A DNA stretch of 64,000 bases, from positions 9,787-73,786 of the forward strand of contig CAYYNT010000013.1 of NCBI GenBank assembly GCA_964473155.1, written 5' to 3'. How positions within the stretch are numbered: position 1 is the stretch's first letter; the number at the start of each line of letters is the position of its first letter. The notes beneath the pieces are model-generated. The model was not told the origin of the DNA, ran no database searches, and was given only the letters and a program-made list of their open reading frames with translations. Made by a program: the position numbers and the translations under genes. The DNA comes from JAJFUG01 sp964473155. Lineage in GTDB: Bacteria > Gemmatimonadota > Glassbacteria > GWA2-58-10. Positions 16,421 to 24,560 of the stretch are shown one piece after another.

Positions 16421-18142
16421 GTGATCAATATCGAAGTCAACAACAAGAAAATCACCGCCAAGCGCGGGGAAACCCTTCTGGACGCTCTCACGCGTTCCGG
16501 GATCAAGGTGCCGACCCTCTGTCACCTGAGCCACCTCTTTCCAACAGGCGCCTGCCGCCTGTGCGTGGTGGAAGTCGAGGGCCAGCGCAACCTGGTTCCG
16601 AGCTGCTCTTTTCCTGCGGCAGAGGGCATGAAAGTCAAGACCCACAGCCCGCGGGCCGTGCGCGCGCGCAAGACGATCATCGAACTTCTGTTAGCCAATC
16701 ATCCGGATGACTGCCTCTACTGCGTGCGCAGCCGGGACTGTACGCTGAAGGGTCTGGCCGAGGAACTGGGCGTGCGCGAGCGCCGCTACAGCGGAGACAA
16801 GAACTCTTTTGAGCTGGATGTTTCAAGCCCGGCCGTTGAGCGCGATCCCAACAAGTGCATACTGTGCGGCAAGTGCGTGCGGGTATGCGAGGAAGTGCAG
16901 GGAGTGGCGGCCATCGATTTCATCGGACGGGGCAGCCGGGCGCATATCGGGACGGCTTTCAACGAGGGCATGAACATTTCGAGCTGTATCAACTGCGGCC
17001 AGTGTATCCTGGTCTGCCCGACCGGGGCGCTGCGCGAGCAGAGCTCGCTCAAGCAGGTTCTGGACGCGATCAAGCATCCCGAGAAAACCGTGGTGGTTCA
17101 GCATGCCCCGGCGGTCTCGGTGACCATCGGAGAGGAGTTCGGCATCCGTCAGGGTGTCGACGTGGCCGGAGTTCTTACAGCCGCGCTGCGCCAGCTCGGA
17201 TTCAACCGCGTGTTCGACACCTCGTTCTCCGCGGACCTGACTATCATGGAGGAGGCCAGCGAGCTGGTTCACCGTATCCAGAACGGCGGCGTACTGCCCA
17301 TGATGACCAGTTGCTCGCCCGGCTGGATCAAGTTCGTCGAGCAGTTCTACCCCGAGCTGATCCCGAACCTTTCGACCTGCAAAAGCCCGCAGCAGATGAT
17401 GGGGGCGGTGATAAAGAATTATTTCGCCAAGCGCGAGGGCATCGATCCGGCCAATATCTATTCGGTCTCGATCATGCCCTGCACGGCAAAGAAATTCGAG
17501 GCCATGCGTCCGGAACACGCCGAAAACGGCATCCCGGACATCGATGCCGTTTTGACCACCCGTGAGCTGGCCAGGCTGATCCGCACGCGCGGCCTGGACC
17601 TGAGGAATCTGGAGCCGGAGGCCCCGGATACGCCGTTCGGCTCTCGCTCAACCGCCGGAAAGCTGTTCGGCGCCTCTGGCGGCGTCATGGAGGCCGCCCT
17701 GCGCACGGCGCACTGGATGATCACCGGCGAGGACCTGAAAGACCCGGTAGTCGCGGATGTGCGCGGTCTGGGCGGAATAAAGACCGCAACGGTCAAGATT
17801 GCCAACCTGGAATTAAACATCGCTGTGGCCAATGGCCTGGGCAATGCCCGCCAGTTGATGGACGAGATACTGGAAGGCAAGCGAAACCTGCATTTCATCG
17901 AGGTCATGACCTGCCCGGGCGGCTGCGTGGGCGGCGGCGGCCAGCCGTTCTCCACAAATCTGGACGCGGTTCGCGCCAGAATGCAGGCCCTTTATACGAT
18001 CGATCACGACGAGCCTGTGCGGCAGTCACATCGTAACGAATCCGTGCGGCGCCTGTACGATGATTTCCTGGAAAAACCGCTGGGCGAGCGCAGCCATCAC
18101 CTTCTGCACACGCATTACGGCAAGCGTGAGGTGCTTTTGTAA
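16421..18142 (+). CDS. hydA: HydA, catalytic [FeFe] hydrogenase subunit
   Basis: A 573-residue catalytic subunit. N-terminal [2Fe-2S] domain with C34, C45, C48 and C62; a His-Cys3 site in NHPDDCLYC-x5-C; two [4Fe-4S] motifs (CILCGKCVRVC, CINCGQCILVC); then the H-cluster domain with TSCSPGW (C298), MPCTAKKFE (C354) and TCPGGCVGGGG (C498, C502). The first H-cluster motif has Ser where many enzymes have a second Cys. It reduces protons or oxidises H2 in the cytoplasm with HydB and HydC. Start GTG at 16421, 12 bases after hydB. Order C-B-A behind rex and the presence of NuoE/NuoF-like partners identify a multimeric, electron-bifurcating type. Confidence 0.95.
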   Translation: MINIEVNNKKITAKRGETLLDALTRSGIKVPTLCHLSHLFPTGACRLCVVEVEGQRNLVPSCSFPAAEGMKVKTHSPRAVRARKTIIELLLANHPDDCLYCVRSRDCTLKGLAEELGVRERRYSGDKNSFELDVSSPAVERDPNKCILCGKCVRVCEEVQGVAAIDFIGRGSRAHIGTAFNEGMNISSCINCGQCILVCPTGALREQSSLKQVLDAIKHPEKTVVVQHAPAVSVTIGEEFGIRQGVDVAGVLTAALRQLGFNRVFDTSFSADLTIMEEASELVHRIQNGGVLPMMTSCSPGWIKFVEQFYPELIPNLSTCKSPQQMMGAVIKNYFAKREGIDPANIYSVSIMPCTAKKFEAMRPEHAENGIPDIDAVLTTRELARLIRTRGLDLRNLEPEAPDTPFGSRSTAGKLFGASGGVMEAALRTAHWMITGEDLKDPVVADVRGLGGIKTATVKIANLELNIAVANGLGNARQLMDEILEGKRNLHFIEVMTCPGGCVGGGGQPFSTNLDAVRARMQALYTIDHDEPVRQSHRNESVRRLYDDFLEKPLGERSHHLLHTHYGKREVLL

Positions 18143-18156
18143 AGGGACGTTATGCG

Positions 18157-18182
18157 CCGGGCGCGCCCGCGTGTGCGCCCGG
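18157..18182. terminator. GC-rich hairpin after hydA
   Basis: CCGGGCGC (18157-18164) pairs perfectly with GCGCCCGG (18175-18182) around a 10-base loop, 14 bp after the hydA stop. No T-run follows, so it is more likely an attenuating or RNA-stabilising hairpin than a full terminator. It directly abuts the repeat element at 18182. Confidence 0.45.
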
Positions 18183-18306
18183 GGCTGTCCCGATATGGAT
18201 GCAGGGGGCGCGGCGCGCCGTGCCCCTGCGGAACTACCGTTAATGCAAACAGTTGGAGATTGCAACAGTTTGCAGAAAACCAGAACGGGAACTTTTGAGA
18301 CTGCCC
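18182..18306. repeat. 125-bp MITE-like element, copy 2
   Basis: It aligns over its full length with 10242-10367: the left end GGGCTGTCCC, a near-perfect palindrome at 18206-18225, GAACT, the GAGATTGCA...TTTGCA block and the right end ACTTTTGAGACTGCC. The ends have diverged more than in copy 1, so this copy looks older. It splits the hydrogenase cluster between hydA and the sensor kinase. Confidence 0.72.
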
Positions 18307-18381
18307 ACTTCAGATACAGTGATTTGAATACAGCGAACCTGACGTTCGCCAGGTGAGATAACACGAAGGAAATGTATCGCC

Positions 18382-20391
18382 ATGCTCCGTCGCACCGAAA
18401 CACCTCTGATCACCACGATCAAAGAACGCTGCCGCGTCTGCTACACCTGCGTGCGGGAATGCCCGGCCAAGGCTATCCGCATCGTGGAGGGGCAGGCCGA
18501 GGTGATCAGCGAGCGCTGTATCGGTTGCGGCAATTGCGTCAAGGTTTGCTCGCAGCACGCCAAGAGAGTGCTTAGCTCGGTGTTCAAGGTTTCAGATATA
18601 CTTGAATCCGGCGGCGAGGTGGCAGTCTGTGTCGCTCCCAGTTTCGCGGCCGAGTTCACCGAGTACGATCATATGACGCTTTGCGGCATGCTGCGGCGCC
18701 TGGGATTCAAGCATGTGCATGAGGTTGCTTTCGGTGCGGACCTGGTGGCGCGGGCATATCACAAGCTGGTGGAGGAGCGCCCGGACGGGAATTTTATCGC
18801 CACCACCTGTCCCTCGGTGGTGGCGTACGTGGAGCGCTATTACCCGAAGCTGGTAGCGAATCTTGCCCCGATTGTCTCGCCGATGGTGGCCCTCGCGCGT
18901 TTCCTTCGCCGTATGTACGGCAGGGACACGAAGATCGTCTTTATCGGCCCCTGCATAGCCAAGAAAGGGGAAGCCGATAGTTGCAGCCTGCCCGGTGAGG
19001 TGGATGCGGTCCTGACATTCGTCGAGCTGCGCCAGATGTTCGAGGATAAGGGGATAAAGGCTGAGGACGCGGAGCGTTCGGACTTCGATCCGCCCTATGC
19101 CGGGGAGGGAGCGCTTTTCCCGATCAGCCGCGGATTGCTGCAGGCGGCTGAAATTGACGAGAACCTGATCACCGATGACGTTGTGGTGGCCGATGGCCGA
19201 ACGGGATTTGTCGATGCGATAAAGGATTGCGACTCCGGGAACCTGAAAGCCCGCCTGCTCGAGGTCCTTTGCTGCAACGGCTGCATAATGGGCGCCGGGA
19301 TGACAAGCACCGAGGCTCCCTATAGCCGCCGAGCACAGGTCAGCCGTTATGTGCGCTGGCGGATCGCTCACCCGGACGGGGAAATCAGCGACAAGGCCCG
19401 GGTCAGTCTGGACAACCTGGATCTGAGCCGTTCTTTCCGGACCGATGACCAGCGGGTGCAGACCCCCTCGGCTGATGAGGTCCGGCGAATCATGTCCCGA
19501 ATGGGTAAGCAGCGTCCTGAGGATGAGCTGAACTGCGGAGCCTGCGGCTATGAAACCTGCCTCGAACATGCCGAGGCTATTTTCAAGGGCCTTGCCGAGA
19601 GCGAGATGTGCCTGCCGTTCACGATCGAACAACTGCGCAGGACTGTGGGTGAACTGGCGGTTTCGAATGAAAAGCTGGCCTCGGCGCGTGAGGCCCTGGT
19701 CCAGTCGGAAAAGCTGGCGACTATGGGGCAGTTAGCCGCGGGCATAGCTCATGAAATCAATAATCCGCTGGGAGTAGTCCTTATGTACGCGCATATACTG
19801 ATGGAGGAGGGCTGTTCCACCAGCGGAGTGCGCGAGGACTTGCAGATGATTGTGGAGCAGGCCGACCGTTGCAAGAAGATCGTGGCTGGTCTGCTGCATT
19901 TCGCCCGCCGCAACAAAGTGGTGCGTCAGCCGGTCAACGTCAGGGAGATGCTGGAAGCGGCGCTCAGGACAGTGCCCATCCCGGAAAACGTGAATGTCGA
20001 GATCATCGACCGTCTGGGGGACTCGCCCGAGGCCGAACTGGACCGCGACCAGATGATTCAGGCCCTGACTAACCTTATCTCGAATGCGGTTACCGCGATG
20101 ACAGGCGGCGGCGGTTTGACTTTAAGCTGCGCCGGGACTGCCCAAAAAGTGACTATCTCTATTTCCGACAACGGCGTTGGGATACCGAAAGAGAACATCC
20201 AGAAGATTTTTGAGCCGTTTTTCACCACCAAGAAACTGGGAGTCGGCACCGGACTGGGCCTGGCGGTGACTTACGGAATCGTGAAGATGCACCGCGGCGA
20301 TATATCACTTGAATCAAACGCCGATCCGGACGCTGGCGCCACCGGAACCACTTTCCGGATCAGCCTGCCGAGACAGGGCCGCGAGGAATAA
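18382..20391 (+). CDS. Hydrogenase-like sensor histidine kinase (HydS-type H-cluster domain fused to a kinase)
   Basis: A 669-residue fusion. Two [4Fe-4S] motifs (C17/20/23/27 and C46/49/52/56) lead into an [FeFe]-hydrogenase fold (about residues 70-370) with the four possible H-cluster cysteines C143 (TTCPS), C191 (GPCIAKK), C297 and C301 (CCNGC). Then comes a CX2CX4CX16C cluster motif (C385, C388, C393, C410), a short coiled coil, the acceptor helix with H457 (AHEINNPLG) and a full ATPase domain. No membrane segment. It most likely senses H2 or redox state rather than making H2, since the motif surroundings differ from catalytic enzymes. It lies between hydA and the maturase genes, with receivers directly after it. 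Confidence 0.9.
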   Translation: MLRRTETPLITTIKERCRVCYTCVRECPAKAIRIVEGQAEVISERCIGCGNCVKVCSQHAKRVLSSVFKVSDILESGGEVAVCVAPSFAAEFTEYDHMTLCGMLRRLGFKHVHEVAFGADLVARAYHKLVEERPDGNFIATTCPSVVAYVERYYPKLVANLAPIVSPMVALARFLRRMYGRDTKIVFIGPCIAKKGEADSCSLPGEVDAVLTFVELRQMFEDKGIKAEDAERSDFDPPYAGEGALFPISRGLLQAAEIDENLITDDVVVADGRTGFVDAIKDCDSGNLKARLLEVLCCNGCIMGAGMTSTEAPYSRRAQVSRYVRWRIAHPDGEISDKARVSLDNLDLSRSFRTDDQRVQTPSADEVRRIMSRMGKQRPEDELNCGACGYETCLEHAEAIFKGLAESEMCLPFTIEQLRRTVGELAVSNEKLASAREALVQSEKLATMGQLAAGIAHEINNPLGVVLMYAHILMEEGCSTSGVREDLQMIVEQADRCKKIVAGLLHFARRNKVVRQPVNVREMLEAALRTVPIPENVNVEIIDRLGDSPEAELDRDQMIQALTNLISNAVTAMTGGGGLTLSCAGTAQKVTISISDNGVGIPKENIQKIFEPFFTTKKLGVGTGLGLAVTYGIVKMHRGDISLESNADPDAGATGTTFRISLPRQGREE

Positions 20392-20451
20392 AGCGCCGGC
20401 CCGGAGTACGGTTTAAAGAGACCTTAACCTTTTAACAGAAGACTTCAGACA

Positions 20452-20856
20452 ATGAGCGAAAAACAGACTCCAAAAACAGTTCTTATCGTTGATGACGACA
20501 ACGATTTCCTGATCCAGATGAGAATTCAGCTTCAGAACGCGGGGTATGAAGTGCTGACCGCCGAGGGACAGAAAGAGGCCGAGGAACTGCTTGCCGACAC
20601 CCATCCCGATATCGCCGTTATCGATTTGATGATGGAGTATCAGGACGGAGGGTTCGTTCTGTGCCATCATATCAAGAAGAAGTACCCGGATGTGCCGGTG
20701 ATCATTGTCAGCGCGGTCTACAGCGAGACCGGCATCGAGTTTGACTCAACCACGGATGAGGAGCGCTCCTGGATCAAAGCTGACCGTGTGCTGGCTAAAC
20801 CCGTTAGGTTCGAGCAGATCAAGGGTGAGATCGAGCACCTGACGAAAGGTCGGTAG
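20452..20856 (+). CDS. Single-domain response regulator (receiver only)
   Basis: A 134-residue receiver with the acidic pocket VDDDND, acceptor Asp58 in VIDLMMEYQDGG and the conserved Lys-Pro after the fifth strand (LAKPVR). There is no output domain, so it must act by protein contact or as a phosphorelay step. It follows the hydrogenase-like kinase by 60 bp and is followed by the next gene after 2 bp. The expected partner is that kinase. A stretch of about ten residues (EFDSTTDEER) near residue 100 is longer than in CheY. Confidence 0.88.
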   Translation: MSEKQTPKTVLIVDDDNDFLIQMRIQLQNAGYEVLTAEGQKEAEELLADTHPDIAVIDLMMEYQDGGFVLCHHIKKKYPDVPVIIVSAVYSETGIEFDSTTDEERSWIKADRVLAKPVRFEQIKGEIEHLTKGR

Positions 20857-20858
20857 AG

Positions 20859-22022
20859 ATGGAAAAGCTGCGGATTCTGGTGACTGATGACGAACCGGGG
20901 ATGCGGATGGCGGTTGTGCGCAGTCTGCGCGATTTCCGGCTGCACCTGGAAGTGATCGGTGAGGATGTGGTTTTCGAGACCGACAATGCAGGCAGCGGTG
21001 AGGAAGCTCTCGAAAAAATCAACCGGATGGCGCCGGATATCCTGCTTCTGGACCATAAACTCCCTGGAATCAGCGGCCTGGACGTACTGGAAAGGCTTTC
21101 CTCGCAGCCGCCGAAAACGCCGGTTCTGACCGTGATGATCACGGCCTACGCTTCGCTGGAAACAGCGGTCAGCGCCATCAAGAAAGGCGCGTTCGATTTC
21201 CTGGCCAAGCCGTTCACTCCAGCCGAGTTGAAAGCAACTGTGAGCAAAACCGCCGAGAACTTGATGGTTTCGCGCCAGGCGCGCCGTCTGGCGCTGGAAA
21301 AACGGCAGCTCCGCTTTCAGTTCATCTCAGTGCTGGCGCACGAGTTGAAAAGCCCGCTCAATGCGGTGGAGGGTTATCTCCGTATCATGCAGGACCAGCC
21401 CGAGGCGGTTAAAAGCAAGGAAATGCTGGATGGGATGATCGGTCGCTGCCTGACCCGAACTGAGCAGATGCGCAAGCTGATAGTGGACCTGCTTGAAATA
21501 ACGCGCATCGAGAGCGGCCAGAAACGCCGCGACCTGACCGGAGTCAATATCGAGGAGATAGCCCGCCGGGCTGTCGAGACCGCTCTTCCTGAGGCCATGC
21601 AACGGCAGATTACGCTGGAACTGAAGCCTGTGCCGCAGGTCAGCCTGCAGGCCGACCGCGAGGAGATAGAAATTATCCTGAACAACCTGATCTCAAATGC
21701 GGTCAAGTACAACCGGGATGGCGGGAAGGTATTGGTCGATATTTCCGTTTCAGACGGCAAGGTGCTGATATCGGTTTCAGATACCGGGATCGGGATGACC
21801 GCCGAGGAAACAGCCATGCTGTTCAACGAATTCGTCCGGATCAAGAACGAGAAGACCCGCGGTATCCTGGGCAGCGGCCTGGGCCTTTCGATAATCAGAA
21901 AACTCGCCGCCTTTTACGGCGGTGAATGCAGCGTGCAGAGCACACCCGGTCAGGGCAGCACATTCACCGTGAGCCTTGACCCTTCAAGCGGGATGGAATC
22001 AAAGGATAATGGAACGAAGTGA
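20859..22022 (+). CDS. Receiver-histidine kinase hybrid (receiver first)
   Basis: A 387-residue soluble protein: N-terminal receiver (about residues 5-125; VTDDEPG pocket, acceptor Asp65 in LLLDHKLPG, Lys at AKPF), then an acceptor helix with His161 (LAHELKSPLNAV) and a HATPase domain with NLISNAVKYN, DTGIGM and GSGLGLS. The receiver-first order suggests that phosphorylation by an upstream kinase tunes this kinase. No output domain for DNA binding is encoded here or in its neighbours. Its end overlaps hydE by 14 bases, so it is tied to the hydrogenase maturation genes. Confidence 0.88.
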   Translation: MEKLRILVTDDEPGMRMAVVRSLRDFRLHLEVIGEDVVFETDNAGSGEEALEKINRMAPDILLLDHKLPGISGLDVLERLSSQPPKTPVLTVMITAYASLETAVSAIKKGAFDFLAKPFTPAELKATVSKTAENLMVSRQARRLALEKRQLRFQFISVLAHELKSPLNAVEGYLRIMQDQPEAVKSKEMLDGMIGRCLTRTEQMRKLIVDLLEITRIESGQKRRDLTGVNIEEIARRAVETALPEAMQRQITLELKPVPQVSLQADREEIEIILNNLISNAVKYNRDGGKVLVDISVSDGKVLISVSDTGIGMTAEETAMLFNEFVRIKNEKTRGILGSGLGLSIIRKLAAFYGGECSVQSTPGQGSTFTVSLDPSSGMESKDNGTK

Positions 22023-23073
22023 CATAATCCGCTGGCTGCGGGAGGAAAGGCCTGAGACTCTTCAGGTCCTGTGGGAGACAGCCGACCGTGTCCGGTCCGC
22101 CGAGGTGGGCGATGAAGTCCATCTGCGCGGCCTGATAGAAATATCGAACCATTGCCGCCGTTCCTGTCTTTACTGCGGCCTGAGGCGCGAGAACAGCGGT
22201 TTGCGGCGCTACCGGATGAGCGAGCAGGAAATACTGGAATGCGCGTTAAAGGCCGAGGAACTGGGTTTTGGCGCCGTGGTGCTGCAAAGCGGCGAGGATC
22301 TGTGGTTCGACGAGGGCCGGATAGCCTCGATTATCCGCAGGATAAAGGAGCGCACAGCGCTGGCGGTCACACTCAGCCTGGGTGAACGCCGGGCCGAGGA
22401 ATACGCGCTCTGGCAGGCGGTCGGGGCAGACCGTTACCTTTTGCGTTTCGAGACCTCCCGGAGCGAACTGTTCGAGCGTATCCATCCGCCGCTGGAACGC
22501 GGCTCTGCTGGTAGAATAAGCCTTCTGCGCCTTCTGCGCCGTTTGGGCTATGAAACAGGCGGCGGGGTGATGGTTGGAATTCCTGGCCAGACCTTGGAGG
22601 ACCTGGCGGATGACATCCTGACCTTCAACCGTCTGGAACTGGACATGATCGGTGTGGGACCGTATATCCCGCATCCCGGGACGCCTCTGGCCGCCGAGCC
22701 GCCCGCTCCGGTGGATCAGGCCCCGGCCAGCGATCTGATGACTTATAAGGTCCTCGCGCTGGCCCGTCTGATCTGTCCGCAGGCGAATATTCCGGCAACG
22801 ACTGCACTGGCGACGGTCAACCGCGAAAACGGGCGCGAAATGGCCCTGATGCGCGGAGCGAATATAGTGATGCCCAATCTCACTCCCGCGCGCTATCGGG
22901 CGCTGTACGAAATCTACCCGGATAAAGCCTGTGTGAGTGAGACTGTGGATATCTGCTTTTCCTGCCTTAAAGGCAGGGTCGAATCGATCGGCAGATGCGT
23001 GGGAGCGGGGCGCTGGGATTCTCCCGGTTTCAGGTTGAAAAAGGCGCTGACAGTTTCGGCGCAGGAGAACTGA
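22009..23073 (+). CDS. hydE: [FeFe] hydrogenase H-cluster radical SAM maturase HydE
   Basis: A 354-residue radical SAM protein with the cluster motif C49-x3-C53-x2-C56 (CRRSCLYCG) near the N-terminus and a TIM-barrel fold with GGVMVGIPGQT and MIGVGPYIPHPGTPL, typical of HydE. HydE helps to build the dithiomethylamine bridge and di-iron precursor of the H-cluster. The ATG at 22009 overlaps the upstream kinase; an in-frame TTG lies 33 bases earlier. hydG follows after 3 bases. Identification is strong because hydG and hydF are adjacent. Confidence 0.95.
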   Translation: MERSDIIRWLREERPETLQVLWETADRVRSAEVGDEVHLRGLIEISNHCRRSCLYCGLRRENSGLRRYRMSEQEILECALKAEELGFGAVVLQSGEDLWFDEGRIASIIRRIKERTALAVTLSLGERRAEEYALWQAVGADRYLLRFETSRSELFERIHPPLERGSAGRISLLRLLRRLGYETGGGVMVGIPGQTLEDLADDILTFNRLELDMIGVGPYIPHPGTPLAAEPPAPVDQAPASDLMTYKVLALARLICPQANIPATTALATVNRENGREMALMRGANIVMPNLTPARYRALYEIYPDKACVSETVDICFSCLKGRVESIGRCVGAGRWDSPGFRLKKALTVSAQEN

Positions 23074-23076
23074 ACG

Positions 23077-24504
23077 ATGAAAACGCTGGCTCCCATGACC
23101 CTGAGTGAAAGGGCCATGGATTTTATAGATGACGAACGGATAGAGAATCTGCTTTCCGGAATACGGCCCGAAATAAAGCAGGTTGAGGACGTGATTGCCA
23201 AAAGCCTGGGTAAGCAGGCCTTGAACCTGGATGAGACCGCAATACTCCTTCGGGCTGACTCGCCCGAGGCGGTGGAAATGATTTTCGAGGCGGCGCGCCG
23301 CCTGAAGCGGGAGGTGTACGGCAACCGGATCGTTCTTTTCGCCCCGCTCTATATCGGCAACCACTGCGTCAACGACTGCGCCTACTGCGCTTTCCGGCGC
23401 AGCAACCCCGAGTCCGTGCGCCGTACTCTCTCGCAGCCGGAAGTGGTGCGCCAGGTGGAAGCCCTGGAGAGCCGCGGACACAAGCGCCTTATCCTGGTGT
23501 TCGGCGAGCACCCTCTGTACGACGCCGAGTTTATCGCCGAGACGGCCCGCACAGTCTACGGAGTGCATCAAGGCTGCGGCGGCGAGATACGCCGGGTGAA
23601 TATCAACGCCGCGCCGCTCGACCATGAGGGCTATCGGATAGTCAAGGCCGCCGGGATCGGGACATATCAGATATTTCAGGAAACATATCACCATGAGACC
23701 TATGCCCGGATTCATCCTGCCGGGACGCGCAAAGCGGATTACCTCTGGCGTCTGGATGGTCCCGGCCGGGCGATAGACTCAGGTTGTGACGATGTCGGGA
23801 TCGGGGCGCTGTTCGGACTGGCCGACTGGCGTTTCGAGGTGCTGGGGCTGGTCGCCCATGCCCTGCACCTTCAGGAAAACCACGGTGTCGGGCCGCATAC
23901 GATCAGTTTTCCGCGAATCCAACCGGCCCAGGGAGTTCGGCACTCCAGCGCCCACCTGGTGAGTGACGGTGATTTCAAGCGCCTGGTGGCGGTGCTCCGT
24001 CTGGCCGTACCCTACACGGGCCTGATCTGCACGGCCCGCGAGAATGCCGCTGTCCGGCGTGAAATCATGAATTTCGGAGTGAGCCAGATCGACGCTGGCA
24101 GCCGGATCGAACTGGGAGGTTACACCGAGTGCGGCGACTCCCAGCTTATGGAGCGCGAACAGTTCTGCCTGGGCGATATACGCAGCCTGGATGAGGTTAT
24201 GCATGAGCTGTTGCAGGACGGATTCCTGCCCAGTTTCTGCACCGCCTGCTACCGTCTTGGACGCACGGGCGAGCATTTCATGGAGTTCGCCATTCCTGGA
24301 TTCATCAAGCGGTTCTGCACCCCCAATGCCCTGACCACCCTGACCGAATACCTCGTGGATTACGCCTCTCCGGAAACGCGGGCGCTGGGGGAAGAAGCAG
24401 TCCGGCAAGAGGTTCTGAAGATGGAGGACAGTCCTCTCAAGGCGCGATTACTCGACAAACTGGACCGGATAGGCAAGGACGGAGAGCGGGATCTTTATTT
24501 CTGA
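23077..24504 (+). CDS. hydG: [FeFe] hydrogenase H-cluster radical SAM maturase HydG
   Basis: A 475-residue tyrosine lyase. The N-terminal radical SAM cluster is C97-x3-C101-x2-C104 (CVNDCAYC) and the C-terminal auxiliary cluster motif is C388-x2-C391-x22-C414, the exact spacing known for HydG. It cleaves tyrosine to supply CO and cyanide to the H-cluster iron. Length and both cluster sites are normal, so the gene looks functional. It sits 3 bases after hydE and 56 bases before hydF. Confidence 0.96.
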   Translation: MKTLAPMTLSERAMDFIDDERIENLLSGIRPEIKQVEDVIAKSLGKQALNLDETAILLRADSPEAVEMIFEAARRLKREVYGNRIVLFAPLYIGNHCVNDCAYCAFRRSNPESVRRTLSQPEVVRQVEALESRGHKRLILVFGEHPLYDAEFIAETARTVYGVHQGCGGEIRRVNINAAPLDHEGYRIVKAAGIGTYQIFQETYHHETYARIHPAGTRKADYLWRLDGPGRAIDSGCDDVGIGALFGLADWRFEVLGLVAHALHLQENHGVGPHTISFPRIQPAQGVRHSSAHLVSDGDFKRLVAVLRLAVPYTGLICTARENAAVRREIMNFGVSQIDAGSRIELGGYTECGDSQLMEREQFCLGDIRSLDEVMHELLQDGFLPSFCTACYRLGRTGEHFMEFAIPGFIKRFCTPNALTTLTEYLVDYASPETRALGEEAVRQEVLKMEDSPLKARLLDKLDRIGKDGERDLYF

Positions 24505-24560
24505 TTGGCTGTTTTGCCTGTCAAGCCGGGGAAAAAGACTGTTGTGAATGGAGCGATAGA

